DNA from: Streptomyces scabiei 87.22
GTDB taxonomy: Bacteria; Actinomycetota; Actinomycetes; Streptomycetales; Streptomycetaceae
Reading direction: 5' to 3'
Assembly: GCF_000091305.1 (NCBI RefSeq)
Contig: NC_013929.1
Span: 558,001 to 622,000, forward strand
DNA: 64,000 bases
The notes below the pieces were generated by a model. The model saw nothing but the letters and a program-made list of their open reading frames with translations. It did not search any database and was not told the DNA's origin. The position numbers and the translations under genes were made by a program. Position 1 is the stretch's first letter. Every line of letters begins with the position of its first letter. Shown here piece by piece: positions 25,382 to 34,091 of the stretch.

Positions 25382-26778
25382 CGCGTGGACTCCCTCTTGA
25401 GCCTGGGGGGACGGACACTCCATACGCCGCGGATCTCCTTGCCGCCGGCCACCTCGGACTGCGTCATGTCGCCGCCGAGGCGCCGCAGTCTGTCCCGCAT
25501 GAACGCCAGCGTGCTGCCGTCCACGCACCACGCGCCGTCCGGGATCAGGGGGAGCGGATCGCTGATCCTGAGGTGGATCATTCCTTCGGACACCTCGCCC
25601 GACACCGAGACCGGCCGGTCGTGGATCGCCCTGCGGGCCATCGCCTGGGCGGCGTTGCTGACGACCGTGGTGATCAGCTGGCGTACGAGTTCCCGGTTCG
25701 CGGGGCGCAGTTCACCGAGCCGCAGCCGCGTGGTGAGGCGCAGACTGTGGTCGCGGGCGAGTTGTGCGAGGACCGCGTCGAGAGCGATCTCCTTGTCGCC
25801 GGCGTCCCACGCACGCTCGTCGGCCATCTCCTTGACCAGGGTGATCATGGGAGCGAAGTCGGCGGCGTCGATCCTCACCTGGGCGCTGACCGCCTCGTCG
25901 TCGGCCAGGGCCCGGAAGAGCGAGCGGGCTCCGGTGTGCATGTCGTGGAAGTCCTGTGCCAGCCGGTCACGCGCCTCGTTCATGGCCAAGGCCACCTCCT
26001 CGCCGCCGGCCCGCAGGGACCGGTCGCAGTCGCGTGCCTTCAGGCCCACGAAGTACGGCAGCACGCAGGCCGCCCACGCCAGCGGCACCATCTCTGGGCT
26101 CCACTTCCCGAGGTGCACCGACAGCGCCACGAAGGCCACGAGCACCCCCGTGACCAGCAGCCAGCCGTACGCCCGCAGCGTGACCAGGAACCTGGGCAGG
26201 CTCTGGTTGGCGGAGTAGTAGGTGCCGTCCGTGAGGACGTGGAAGATGCCGGAGTTGGCGTACGCGAGGGCCACCGCGAGGGCGGCCGGCTTGACCCAGC
26301 CCGGGTCGCCGGGGCCGGTGAGGAAGAGCACGGCGAGGACATTGGCGGGGACGGCGAGGCCGCCGAGCAGCCCGGTGGCGTTGAGCAGGGTGCGTTCCCA
26401 CTGCCAGTCGTCCTGCCAGGAGAGCAGCATCCGGACCACGGTGAAGCGCGAGCGGGCGCCGCCGTGCGCCTGGCCGTCGAGGTAGATCTCCAGGGTCGTC
26501 TGGAGCACGCCCACCGACAGCAGCGCCCAGGCGAGCGGCCGGGCGTCGTCGGCGTACGCGAACAGCACGGCGAGCACGACGAGCAGGAACCCGCGTGTGA
26601 CGAACGGCCGGACACGGTCGTAGCGGTGGATGCGGGCGGCGGTCACCCGGGTCGACCACACGCTCATGGGGGCCGGCGCCCTCAGGTCCCAGAGGATCTG
26701 GGCCCAGGGGCCGGTCGGCCGGTCCTGCGCGGGCAGGAAGTCGACCAGTGACAACCGGTCTTGCCGGGACAAGGACAT
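25378..26778 (-). CDS. Membrane sensor histidine kinase with degenerate ATP site
   Basis: A 466-residue protein with about six membrane helices in residues 57-247. The phospho-acceptor region QDFHDMHTGARSLFRAL offers H278 or H281. The ATPase part has an N-box-like LVRQLITTVVSNAAQAM (N375). Where the G1 box DxGxG should be, it reads ISDPLPLIPDGAW, lacking the glycines. This may be a divergent or inactive ATP lid. The ATG at 26778 has a GGGGG upstream. It starts an operon of four coupled genes. The intergenic region upstream has a perfect 9-bp hairpin. Signal and partner are unknown. Confidence 0.65.
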   Translation of the reverse strand: MSLSRQDRLSLVDFLPAQDRPTGPWAQILWDLRAPAPMSVWSTRVTAARIHRYDRVRPFVTRGFLLVVLAVLFAYADDARPLAWALLSVGVLQTTLEIYLDGQAHGGARSRFTVVRMLLSWQDDWQWERTLLNATGLLGGLAVPANVLAVLFLTGPGDPGWVKPAALAVALAYANSGIFHVLTDGTYYSANQSLPRFLVTLRAYGWLLVTGVLVAFVALSVHLGKWSPEMVPLAWAACVLPYFVGLKARDCDRSLRAGGEEVALAMNEARDRLAQDFHDMHTGARSLFRALADDEAVSAQVRIDAADFAPMITLVKEMADERAWDAGDKEIALDAVLAQLARDHSLRLTTRLRLGELRPANRELVRQLITTVVSNAAQAMARRAIHDRPVSVSGEVSEGMIHLRISDPLPLIPDGAWCVDGSTLAFMRDRLRRLGGDMTQSEVAGGKEIRGVWSVRPPRLKRESTR

Positions 26779-27116
26779 TCTTCGTACCCCCGTGATGTCC
26801 GTCGGGTTCGGGCGCTGCGCACAGTGTGGGGCAGCCCTCCCGCGAGGGGTCGTGGTTTTCACGACCCCGGTGGGACCGCTCTGCCGTACGAGGGCCGCGG
26901 CGCCGGGGGGACGGTGACGCCGGTGTGCGCGTCCGGTGCCCCCGGCGCCCGCGCACGGCCGCTTCGACGGTTTCGTGCCACCTGCCCAACTCGCCCGGTG
27001 AGCTGGCCCGTTCACGTTTTCCACGAGTCCGTCCCGAGGCCGCCCGCTATTCCTTCTCGCCAACGGTGGGGCGGTTCACGGCCGTCCCCACGCCGCGATC
27101 GGCGACGGAGGAATCC
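26779..27116. other. Divergent promoter region
   Basis: No gene is supported. It must hold promoters for the minus-strand kinase operon and the plus-strand OmpA-lipoprotein operon. The only clear structure is the inverted repeat at 26846-26868. Confidence 0.5.
26846..26868. promoter_or_regulatory. Perfect 9-bp inverted repeat upstream of the kinase operon
   Basis: GGGGTCGTG at 26846-26854 and CACGACCCC at 26860-26868 are exact inverted copies with loop GTTTT. It could be an operator or a leader hairpin about 70-90 bp before the kinase ATG. Confidence 0.45.
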
Positions 27117-27362
27117 ATGGCCCTCACACGACGCCCCCGAAGGCCCCGGCGGAACTGGCCGGTCTGCGCCACCACCGGCAAGCGGCGCCTCGGCGAACGC
27201 AAGGACGCCAGGCTCCTCCTGGCGGCCGCCCGGAGGTCCAGGTCCCATGCCGAACTCCAGGGTGTGCGCCCCGAATGGACGGTGGTCCGGGCCTACCGCT
27301 GCCCCCACTGCTCCGGCGGCTGGCATCTGACGTCCGTGGCCCGCTGGGCGGGTGCGGCATGA
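27117..27362 (+). CDS. Small basic zinc-ribbon-like protein
   Basis: An 81-residue, strongly basic protein (ALTRRPRRPRRNW at the start). Cysteines lie at NWPVCATTGKRRLG and YRCPHCSGGWHLTS, giving C...C-P-H-C...H, which could hold one zinc. The ATG at 27117 follows GGAGGAATCC, a strong ribosome site. Its stop overlaps the ATG of the OmpA-like lipoprotein gene (ATGA), so it is the first gene of a four-gene coupled operon. No family is recognised; similar small CPHC proteins occur before unknown operons in actinobacteria. Confidence 0.6.
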   Translation: MALTRRPRRPRRNWPVCATTGKRRLGERKDARLLLAAARRSRSHAELQGVRPEWTVVRAYRCPHCSGGWHLTSVARWAGAA

Positions 27363-28540
27363 CAAGGCACAGTCCGGTACCGCGTACCGCTCCCCTGCTG
27401 TCGGCCCTCGCCGTCTGCGCGCTGGCCGTGGGCACCCTCACCGCCTGCGGGTCCGTGCCGGGGCCGGCGCCGTTGACCGTCGCCGTGACCGGCAGCATGG
27501 CCGAACCGGCGCCCTGGGCCCCCGTGGTGGAGGACATCGCCGTCCGCCACGCCCTGGACGCGGTCGATCCCGGCGACGGAAAGGTCTCCGTGGTCGTGTC
27601 GACCAACCCGCGGGTGACCGAGGTCGACCTGACGCCCCTGCGGGACGCGCGGGAGGTGGAGCAGGACCGGGCCGCCGCCGGGGAGAAGGCGCGCGCCGGG
27701 GCGGCAGGGCTGCGCCGGGCGATGACCGAAGGCCGGCCGGCGGCGGACGGACTCGACCTCCTCGGCACCTACCGCCGGGCCCTGCGTGCCACCCCGGACG
27801 GCGGCACCGTCGTCCTGGTGTCGTCGGGCGTGCAGACCGCCGACCCGCTCGACCTGCGCACGCTCGGCTGGACCTTCGATCCCGCCACCGTCGTACGGGA
27901 CCTGAAGAACCGCTCGCTGGTGCCCGACGCCACCGGGCGGCATGTCGAGTTCGTCGGTCTGGGCATCGTCCTCGGCACCCAGCCGGAGCTCCCGCTGCCC
28001 GCCGCGCGGCGGATCACCGCGCTGTGGCGCGCCGTGTGCGCGGCCTCGGGAGCGGCGTCGTGCACGGTCCGGGACGACGACGTCCCCCGGCTGCCGTCGG
28101 CGTCGCAGCGGCCCGTCCCGGTGGTGCCGGTCGGTGCGACCCCCACCTCCTGCAAGGGCACCTACGTGGTTCCGGCCTCGGTGACGTTCACCGCGGACGA
28201 CGCACGTCTCGCACCGGGTGCCGACCGGTACCTGCGACCGGTCGCGGACAGCCTCGAACGGTGCGGCACCGATGTCGTCGTGACGATCACCGGCCACACG
28301 GCCCGGGTCGGCGCCGGGGCGAGCGGCTTCGCCCTGTCCGGCCGGCGGGCGCGGGCCGTGAGCGAGCGCCTCGTGCGGCTCGGCGTCTCCCCCGCCCTCA
28401 TCGGATCGGTCGAAGGGGTCGGCTCCACCCGGCCCCGTGTCGACAACATGCCCGGCGGTGTCTTCGCCGAGCGACTGGCCCGCCAGAACCGGCGGGTCGA
28501 GATCACCGTCACCCCGAAGGAAGGACCCGGCCGGTCATGA
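27359..28540 (+). CDS. OmpA-family lipoprotein
   Basis: A 393-residue lipoprotein with lipobox LTAC at about residues 27-30. A middle region resembling a von Willebrand-like or periplasmic domain (TVVLVSSGVQTADPLDLR) leads to a C-terminal OmpA-like domain of about 120 residues: VPASVTFTADDARLAPGADRYL in parts, then VVVTITGHTARVG and the closing RQNRRVEITV. OmpA domains bind peptidoglycan. It is coupled by ATGA overlaps to a small zinc-ribbon-like protein upstream and a 4-TM protein downstream, suggesting an envelope complex. Confidence 0.82.
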   Translation: MTRHSPVPRTAPLLSALAVCALAVGTLTACGSVPGPAPLTVAVTGSMAEPAPWAPVVEDIAVRHALDAVDPGDGKVSVVVSTNPRVTEVDLTPLRDAREVEQDRAAAGEKARAGAAGLRRAMTEGRPAADGLDLLGTYRRALRATPDGGTVVLVSSGVQTADPLDLRTLGWTFDPATVVRDLKNRSLVPDATGRHVEFVGLGIVLGTQPELPLPAARRITALWRAVCAASGAASCTVRDDDVPRLPSASQRPVPVVPVGATPTSCKGTYVVPASVTFTADDARLAPGADRYLRPVADSLERCGTDVVVTITGHTARVGAGASGFALSGRRARAVSERLVRLGVSPALIGSVEGVGSTRPRVDNMPGGVFAERLARQNRRVEITVTPKEGPGRS

Positions 28541-29883
28541 CATCCATCAGCCCCGGGGGCACCGCAAGTCCCCCGCACGTCACGCACACGGCGGCAGGTC
28601 ACGGAGGCCGCCCGCGGATCCCGCTGGGTGAGACCCTCACCTCCGTGCTGGGGATGGGCCCCATGCCGTTCACGAAGATCGTCCGCTGTCATGCGCTCGT
28701 CGGCGAGGCCCGGCGGATCGGACGGGACCGCCCGGCCGACGCCTGGACCCACTCCGAGGACAGTCTGCGCGGGGCGGCCGAGCGCCGCGCCGACGCGTGG
28801 GTGAGGACGGAGGCCGGCAGAACCGTCGAGCCGGCCGTCGCGACGATCAAGGGCCTGCACGCCGAGGCCCGCTTCCTCGGCCATCAACTCGCGTCCCTGC
28901 ACGAGCGCCGCTACGTCGGTCCGCACGGCGAGTCCTACACCACGGCCGAGGCCCACGGCCGCCACGCCGACTGGGCCGCGCGGGTCGAGGACGAGGAACG
29001 GGCCGGTTCACGGGCCCACCGGCGGATCCCGCCCCGCGCCAAGAAGCTGCTGCTGGGGCTCCTCGCACTCGACGTCATCGTTCTGACCTTCCTGATGGCC
29101 AAGTTCCTCAACGTGGACCTGCGCAGGGCCCTGCTGTCCGCCGACAGCGTCCTGCGTGCGGTCACCGCGCTGCTGTTCGGCATCCTCGGCACGGTCGGCG
29201 TCGCGCTGACGATGAAGCTGTTCGGCAGACGGCACCGCGCGTACCGGGCCGCGCACGGCGGCTGGGACCTCGCCGGCGGCGGCTCGTCCAGGGGCGGCGT
29301 GAAGACCCTGGTGTCCGAACTCCTCCTGTGCGGCCTCCTGGCGCTGGCCCTGGGTGCCGCCATGGCCTGGCGTCTCGTCCTCGACGGCCCTTCCGACCAG
29401 CGGTTGCTGACCGGTGTCATGGCCGCGCTGTTCGCCCTGGTGATCGGCGCGGTGGCGTATCTGTCGTACCAGTCGGAGTTCGCGGACGGCTCGACGACGA
29501 CCGAGGCGATCGACGTCCTGGCTCCCCAACTGCACGGCACGCACCGGACCGAGGAGGCGTTGCGCGCCAAGCGGGAGATCCTGCTGCGCCAGGCCGCCCG
29601 GCTCACGGCCCGGTTGGCACGGGACTGTGCCCGCCTGCGGGCCGAGGCGGAACGCCGGGTCGTCGAGAGCACCGAGGACAGGGCCGTCCGGTACGCCCGT
29701 TCCGTCCACCAGCACTGCGGCTACGGCAGTGCTCTGCCCGGCCCCCGCCTGTCCCTCGGCGACCTGGACCTGGCACTGGCCCAGGCACGGTCGTGGACGG
29801 ACACCGAAGCGGTCCCTGCCGTCGCCGTCGGCGGCGAAGGACAGGGCGAGCAGGGCGACGAGGGCCTGGCGGTGGTGGCATGA
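28537..29883 (+). CDS. Four-TM membrane protein with long cytoplasmic helices, unknown
   Basis: A 448-residue protein. About 165 residues precede two hydrophobic pairs: KLLLGLLALDVIVLTFLMAKFL and AVTALLFGILGTVGVALTMKLF, then LVSELLLCGLLALALGAAMAW and LLTGVMAALFALVIGAVAYLSY. The C-terminal part has a charged, likely coiled-coil helix (EEALRAKREILLRQAARLTA and on to AERRVVESTEDRA). No family is recognised. It overlaps both neighbours by 4 bp. The layout suggests an envelope assembly with the OmpA lipoprotein, perhaps a stator- or scaffold-like unit, which is only an inference. Confidence 0.65.
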   Translation: MTSISPGGTASPPHVTHTAAGHGGRPRIPLGETLTSVLGMGPMPFTKIVRCHALVGEARRIGRDRPADAWTHSEDSLRGAAERRADAWVRTEAGRTVEPAVATIKGLHAEARFLGHQLASLHERRYVGPHGESYTTAEAHGRHADWAARVEDEERAGSRAHRRIPPRAKKLLLGLLALDVIVLTFLMAKFLNVDLRRALLSADSVLRAVTALLFGILGTVGVALTMKLFGRRHRAYRAAHGGWDLAGGGSSRGGVKTLVSELLLCGLLALALGAAMAWRLVLDGPSDQRLLTGVMAALFALVIGAVAYLSYQSEFADGSTTTEAIDVLAPQLHGTHRTEEALRAKREILLRQAARLTARLARDCARLRAEAERRVVESTEDRAVRYARSVHQHCGYGSALPGPRLSLGDLDLALAQARSWTDTEAVPAVAVGGEGQGEQGDEGLAVVA

Positions 29884-30146
29884 GCCTGTGGGGCAGGGCC
29901 AGGAGCACGGCCAGGAGGGCATGGGCCGTCGGTGAGATCATCGCGGCCGTCACGGGCGCGGGACAGGCGCCGCCACCGCCCGGGATGCCCGCCTATCTGC
30001 AGCAGCAGTACGCGGAACACAGCGGGACCCGCACCGAGCGGCTGGGCCGGGACACCGGACGCCTGACCGCCACGGACCGCCGGCCCACGACGGGGCTGAC
30101 TCTCGACCGGGACAGTGCCCGTCGGCTGCGCGGCGGGAAGAAGTAG
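29880..30146 (+). CDS. Small protein closing the OmpA-lipoprotein operon
   Basis: An 88-residue protein starting with an amphipathic helix (SLWGRARSTARRAWAVGEIIAAVTG), a Pro-rich turn (APPPPGMPAYLQQQY) and a charged tail. Its ATG overlaps the stop of the 4-TM gene (ATGA). No family is recognised. A strong terminator follows 8 bp after its stop, confirming it as the last gene. Confidence 0.6.
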   Translation: MSLWGRARSTARRAWAVGEIIAAVTGAGQAPPPPGMPAYLQQQYAEHSGTRTERLGRDTGRLTATDRRPTTGLTLDRDSARRLRGGKK

Positions 30147-30153
30147 GACGGCT

Positions 30154-30193
30154 GCTCGGGGGCGCCGTGGGAATCCGCGCGCCGCCCCCGAGC
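30154..30193. terminator. Bidirectional hairpin terminator
   Basis: GCTCGGGGGCG at 30154-30164 pairs perfectly with CGCCCCCGAGC at 30183-30193, between the convergent small-protein gene and the thioesterase-like gene. Confidence 0.65.
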
Positions 30194-30199
30194 CGTGCG

Positions 30200-30925
30200 T
30201 CAGGCGGGGGCGGGCCGGGGGTCGATCCACAACGCCTCGGAGAGGGCGCACAGTTCGCCCTCGGCCGTGGTGAGCGCGACGCCCATGGTGTGTTTGCGGC
30301 CGGACTCCGACAGCAGCCAGGCGTGCACGACGTGCGGCTCGCCCGTCGTGACCGGCCGCAGGATCGAGCCCGTCAGGGAGGCGGTGACCGCGCCCGGCTG
30401 CTGGGTGCCCAGGAAGCGGCCCGCCCAGTGTCCCGGGCAGTCCAGGACCCCCCAGACCAGCCGTTCCGGGAGCCGCCCGTCCGGGCCGGCGAAGACCGGC
30501 GGCGGGACCCAGGCGGCGGCGACGAGGCCCGACCCGGGCACCGGCGCGCAGTGCACGCGCAGCCCCCGGCCGGGAGCGCGCAGGCCGCAGCCGAAGCAGT
30601 CGACCGCACCCGGCGGCGGATCGGACCGGAACCGCTCGGACGCGGCGGTCGCCGCCGCCCGGGAGGGCGCGGTCGGCACGTCGAGCGACAACTCGGCGGG
30701 GCGGGCCGCGGCGAGGGGGCGCTCCGCCTCCCCCAGCCGAACGCCCCCGTCGGCCGTCCCGGCGACCGGCAGGGGCACGTCGACGGGTGCCGGCCCACGG
30801 AAGTCCACCCGTACCGTCCGCGCGTCCAGCCTCTGCGCGAGCGTGCCGGCGACGTATCCGCCGAAGGCCACCCCGGGGTAGCCGACGTACAGCTCCGGCA
30901 CCACGATCGCGTCGCTTCTCGTCAT
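30200..30925 (-). CDS. Hotdog-fold thioesterase-like protein
   Basis: A 241-residue protein with two hotdog-like halves. GYPGVAFGGYVAGTLAQRL near residue 14 is a typical hotdog helix entry, and VWGVLDCPGHWAGRFLG and SGRKHTMGVALTTAEGELCALSEALWI mark the second half. A CFGCG motif lies in between. Such proteins hydrolyse or bind acyl-CoA thioesters. The ATG at 30925 has a GGGG just upstream; a GTG three codons earlier is possible. It stands alone, so the acyl substrate is unknown. Confidence 0.7.
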   Translation of the reverse strand: MTRSDAIVVPELYVGYPGVAFGGYVAGTLAQRLDARTVRVDFRGPAPVDVPLPVAGTADGGVRLGEAERPLAAARPAELSLDVPTAPSRAAATAASERFRSDPPPGAVDCFGCGLRAPGRGLRVHCAPVPGSGLVAAAWVPPPVFAGPDGRLPERLVWGVLDCPGHWAGRFLGTQQPGAVTASLTGSILRPVTTGEPHVVHAWLLSESGRKHTMGVALTTAEGELCALSEALWIDPRPAPA

Positions 30926-31040
30926 GATCCCCACTTCAGCACACGCCGGGGATCACGCCCGCCGACGGGGCCGGGCCCGGTGGGGTCCCGGCCTCGCCGG
31001 CGGTGGCCTCATGGGGGAGGCCGGGTGCCGTGCCGGTTCG

Positions 31041-31613
31041 TCACCAGCGGTGCGCGACGTCGACCACGACACGGTCGCTCAACCGGAGCACCCGGAACGG
31101 CAGTCGGGCCCGGACGCCGAGGCCGACCTGGGTCTGGCCCTCGAAGGTGCCGCCGAATCGGGTGTCCCGGAAGGTGTTGTAGCCGGTGACGTCGACGCCG
31201 GGCAGGCGCTTGCCCACCTTGCCCGGGTAGGTCGGCGCGCCGGCCTCCAGGTCGTAGCTCCAGGCGCCGATGCGGATGTCGAGGATCGCTCCGCCCTTGA
31301 CCGGTATGTACTGGCCGCCCCCGTCGGTGAGGAGGCGCTTCACGTACTGGACGTGATAGCTGATCCGGCCGCCGCCGGGTACCTCGAACACCATGCGGTC
31401 GTAGCACGCGTGCCGTCCGGTCCTGATGTTCCGCAGGTGGTCGGCGCCCACCGCGGCGCCGCCCTTGGCTCCGCTGCCCCAGCCCGTCGGGCAGGCCGCC
31501 GCCACCGTGCGCCCGGCCGCTGCCTCGGTCTCGGCACCCGCGGTGCCGGCCGCCGTCCCCAGCGTGGTGCCCGCGAGCACGAGCACGGCCGCTGCCGCTC
31601 CGATACGTCGCAT
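31041..31613 (-). CDS. Secreted AMIN-like domain protein
   Basis: A 190-residue exported protein with signal peptide (IGAAAAVLVLAGTTLGTAAGTAGA) and an all-beta domain: CYDRMVFEVPGGGRISYHVQYV, YDLEAGAPTYPGKVGKRL and QTQVGLGVRARLPFRVLRLSDRVVVDVAHRW, quoted in parts. This matches the AMIN-like lipoprotein/secreted family common in Streptomyces, thought to bind wall glycans. Two cysteines probably form a disulfide. The ATG at 31613 has AAGGGG 7 bases upstream; the earlier ATG at 31631 lacks one. Confidence 0.75.
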   Translation of the reverse strand: MRRIGAAAAVLVLAGTTLGTAAGTAGAETEAAAGRTVAAACPTGWGSGAKGGAAVGADHLRNIRTGRHACYDRMVFEVPGGGRISYHVQYVKRLLTDGGGQYIPVKGGAILDIRIGAWSYDLEAGAPTYPGKVGKRLPGVDVTGYNTFRDTRFGGTFEGQTQVGLGVRARLPFRVLRLSDRVVVDVAHRW

Positions 31614-31746
31614 GTCGTACCCCTTGATCATGTTTTGCGGTGTAGCTCTGGTGCCGAGTGAGACGAGCGGGTGCGCAGGATGGTTGCACGCCGGACCCGG
31701 GGTGGAACGGGCCCTTCCTGCCGGCAGGTGCCGCGGCGCGGCGGAG

Positions 31747-33288
31747 TCAGGGGGCCGTGGCGGACACGGCCGCGCCGAGCAGGGCTCGCGTCGCCGCGTG
31801 CCGAGGAGCGGCGAAGACCTCGGCGGTGGGTCCGGATTCCACGGCCCGGCCCGCCTCCAGCACGGTGACGGTGCTGGTGCGGTCGGCGATGAGGGACAGG
31901 TCGTGGCTGATGAGGACGAGGGTGGTGCCGTTGCGTTCGCGGAGGTCCGTCAACAGGTCCATGAGGGCGTGGCCCGTCTCGGCGTCGAGTGCGGAGGTGA
32001 CCTCGTCGCAGATCAGGACGTCGGGCTCGGCGGCCAGGGCCCGGGCGACGGCGACCCGCTGCCGCTGCCCGCCGGACAGCTCGTGGGGGTAGCGGTCGGC
32101 GAACGCGGGCGGCAGGCCGACCTGTTCCAGGAGGTGCGCCACGCGCTGCGCGGTCTCCGCGGACGGGCAGCGGCGGTGCAGACGCAACGGGCGCCCCACG
32201 GCGTCGCCGACGCGGCGGCTGGGGTTCAGTGCGCCGAGCGGGTTCTGGGTGACGAGCTGCAGTCCCCGTCGCTGTGCGCGGGTGCGTCCGCGCAGTCCGG
32301 TGCTCAGGGCGGTGCCGGACAGCCGGATCGTGCCGGAGGTGCTGCGCTGGAGCCCCACGACGGTCCGGACCAGCGTGGTCTTGCCCGCGCCGGACACGCC
32401 CACGATGCCGACCGCCGCGCCGGGGGCGACGGTGAGGTCGACGCCGGTGAGCGCGGGCGTGCCGCGGAACGACACGTGCAGGTTCCGTACGTCGAGGGCC
32501 GGCGGGGTCCCGGGGAGCGGAGGAGCGGGGGCGGTGCGGGGTGTGAGCACGGGTGCGGGGCTCGGCGGGCGCGGTCGTGCGCCGAGTTCCACGATGTCGT
32601 CCGCGACGCGCTCGACCACGGCGTGGTCGTGGCAGGACAGGATGACGGCCAGGTGGTGTTCGCGGGCGAGGTGGCGCAGCAACTCGGCTATCTCGTCGCG
32701 CAGTTCGGGGTGGAGGCCGGCGGTGGGCTCGTCCAGGAGGAGGAGGTCGGGGCGGCGGGCCAGCGCGCGGGCGAGGGCGACACGGCGCTGTTGTCCGCCG
32801 GAGAGGGCGCCGGGACGGCGGCCCGCCAGGCGGCCGTCGTCCGGGAGGCGGACCTCGGCGAGGAGGGCGGCCACCGCCTTCGGGTCGCGGTCGGCGGCGA
32901 GTTCGCGGACCAGGGTGCGTACGCGCATCCGGGGGTTGAGTCCGGAGCCGGGGTCCTGGCCGACGTAGGCGAGACGGGTGCCGCGCAGGGTGCGCAGTTC
33001 GCGGTCGGTGAGGGCGAAGACGTCGTGGCCGAGGACGTCGACGTGTCCCGCTGTGCGGGTGGTGCCCGGCGGGAGGAGGCCGGTCAGGGCACGCAGCAGC
33101 GTGGTCTTGCCGGCGCCGGAGGGCCCGGTGAGGGCGAGGAGGCGCCCGGGGCGGGCGGTCAGCGACGCTTCGCTCAGCAGGTGCCGGCCGTCGGGCGCGG
33201 TGACGGTGAGGTCGCTGACGCGGACCGCCGGGGAGTCGTCGCCCGTGGGGTCGTCCGCCTTCGTGTACCGGCCGCGGGTGTGGCTCAC
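31747..33288 (-). CDS. Dual-ATPase of a peptide/opine/nickel-type ABC importer
   Basis: A 513-residue protein with two ABC ATPase modules (DppD and DppF-like). Module 1 has Walker A GPSGAGKTT, signature LSGGQQRR and Walker B LLLLDEPTAG; module 2 has GVSGAGKTT, LSGGQRQR and VLICDEVTSALD. It powers the importer formed with the two permeases and binding protein encoded upstream. The GTG at 33288 overlaps the permease stop (GTGA). The operon begins at the promoter region holding two iron-box-like sites, so the cargo may be a metal complex. Confidence 0.9.
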   Translation of the reverse strand: MSHTRGRYTKADDPTGDDSPAVRVSDLTVTAPDGRHLLSEASLTARPGRLLALTGPSGAGKTTLLRALTGLLPPGTTRTAGHVDVLGHDVFALTDRELRTLRGTRLAYVGQDPGSGLNPRMRVRTLVRELAADRDPKAVAALLAEVRLPDDGRLAGRRPGALSGGQQRRVALARALARRPDLLLLDEPTAGLHPELRDEIAELLRHLAREHHLAVILSCHDHAVVERVADDIVELGARPRPPSPAPVLTPRTAPAPPLPGTPPALDVRNLHVSFRGTPALTGVDLTVAPGAAVGIVGVSGAGKTTLVRTVVGLQRSTSGTIRLSGTALSTGLRGRTRAQRRGLQLVTQNPLGALNPSRRVGDAVGRPLRLHRRCPSAETAQRVAHLLEQVGLPPAFADRYPHELSGGQRQRVAVARALAAEPDVLICDEVTSALDAETGHALMDLLTDLRERNGTTLVLISHDLSLIADRTSTVTVLEAGRAVESGPTAEVFAAPRHAATRALLGAAVSATAP

Positions 33289-34091
33289 AGGACGGTCACC
33301 GCCTTCCGGCCGGTCTGGGGTGCGAGGGTGGCGGCCGCGAGGTTGACGCTGAGGGCGAGCAGGCCGATGGCGATGCTCGGTGCGACGACGGCCCAGGGGT
33401 TGAGGAGGAGGCCGGAGGAGTTCTCGCGGACCATCAACGCCCAGTCCGCGGCCGGTGGTTGGGGGCCGACCTGGAGGAATCCGGCGGTGGCGACGAGGTA
33501 GACGGCGGCGACGAAGCGCAGGCCGAACAGGGCCAGCAGGGTGGCGCGCAGGTTGGGCAGGATCTCGCGGACGACCAGGTACCACAGGCGTTCGCCGCCT
33601 GCGGCCGCCGCCTCGACGTACCCGGCCTCGGCGATGGGGCGGGCCGCGCTCGCCGTGAGCCGGACGGCGTAGGGCACGCCGAGGACGACGGCGGCGGCGA
33701 TGACGGCGAGGCGTCCGCCGTCGGGCCAGGACAGGGTGACGAGGAGGATGCCGAGCACGGCGGGGAGCAGCATCAGGACATCGGCGGTGCGCTCCACGAG
33801 GCGTCCGACGAGAGGGCGTACGGCTCCGATCGCGCCGAGCAGCGCGGCCGTGCCGGTGACGAGGAGGGCGACGAGGAGGGAGGAGAGCACCAGGTCGCGG
33901 CCGCCGGCCAGCAGGCGGGCGAGGACGTCCCGGCCGAGCTGGTCCCCGCCGAGGAGTGCGGCGGAGTCGGGGGTGGCGTAGGGGGCGGTCACCGGTGTGT
34001 CCACGGCGTGCGGGGCGATCCAGGGGCCGGCGAGGGCCAGTCCGATGAGGAGCAGGGCGGGGGTGGCGCGCAGGGCGGCTGCGATTTTCAC
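33285..34091 (-). CDS. ABC importer permease (DppC/NikC-like)
   Basis: A 268-residue permease with about six membrane helices. Near the start it has the DppC-type PDSAALLGGDQLGRDVLARLL segment; the EAA-like coupling motif appears as YVEAAAAGGERLWYLVVREILPN. The GTG at 34091 overlaps the stop of the second permease gene (GTGA). It pairs with that permease to form the channel. Confidence 0.9.
   Translation of the reverse strand: MKIAAALRATPALLLIGLALAGPWIAPHAVDTPVTAPYATPDSAALLGGDQLGRDVLARLLAGGRDLVLSSLLVALLVTGTAALLGAIGAVRPLVGRLVERTADVLMLLPAVLGILLVTLSWPDGGRLAVIAAAVVLGVPYAVRLTASAARPIAEAGYVEAAAAGGERLWYLVVREILPNLRATLLALFGLRFVAAVYLVATAGFLQVGPQPPAADWALMVRENSSGLLLNPWAVVAPSIAIGLLALSVNLAAATLAPQTGRKAVTVL

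Noticed and set aside
31426..33501. A 691-codon plus-strand open frame
   Set aside because: It lies opposite the dual ABC ATPase, whose motifs are complete. The plus-strand reading is a typical high-GC antisense artefact.
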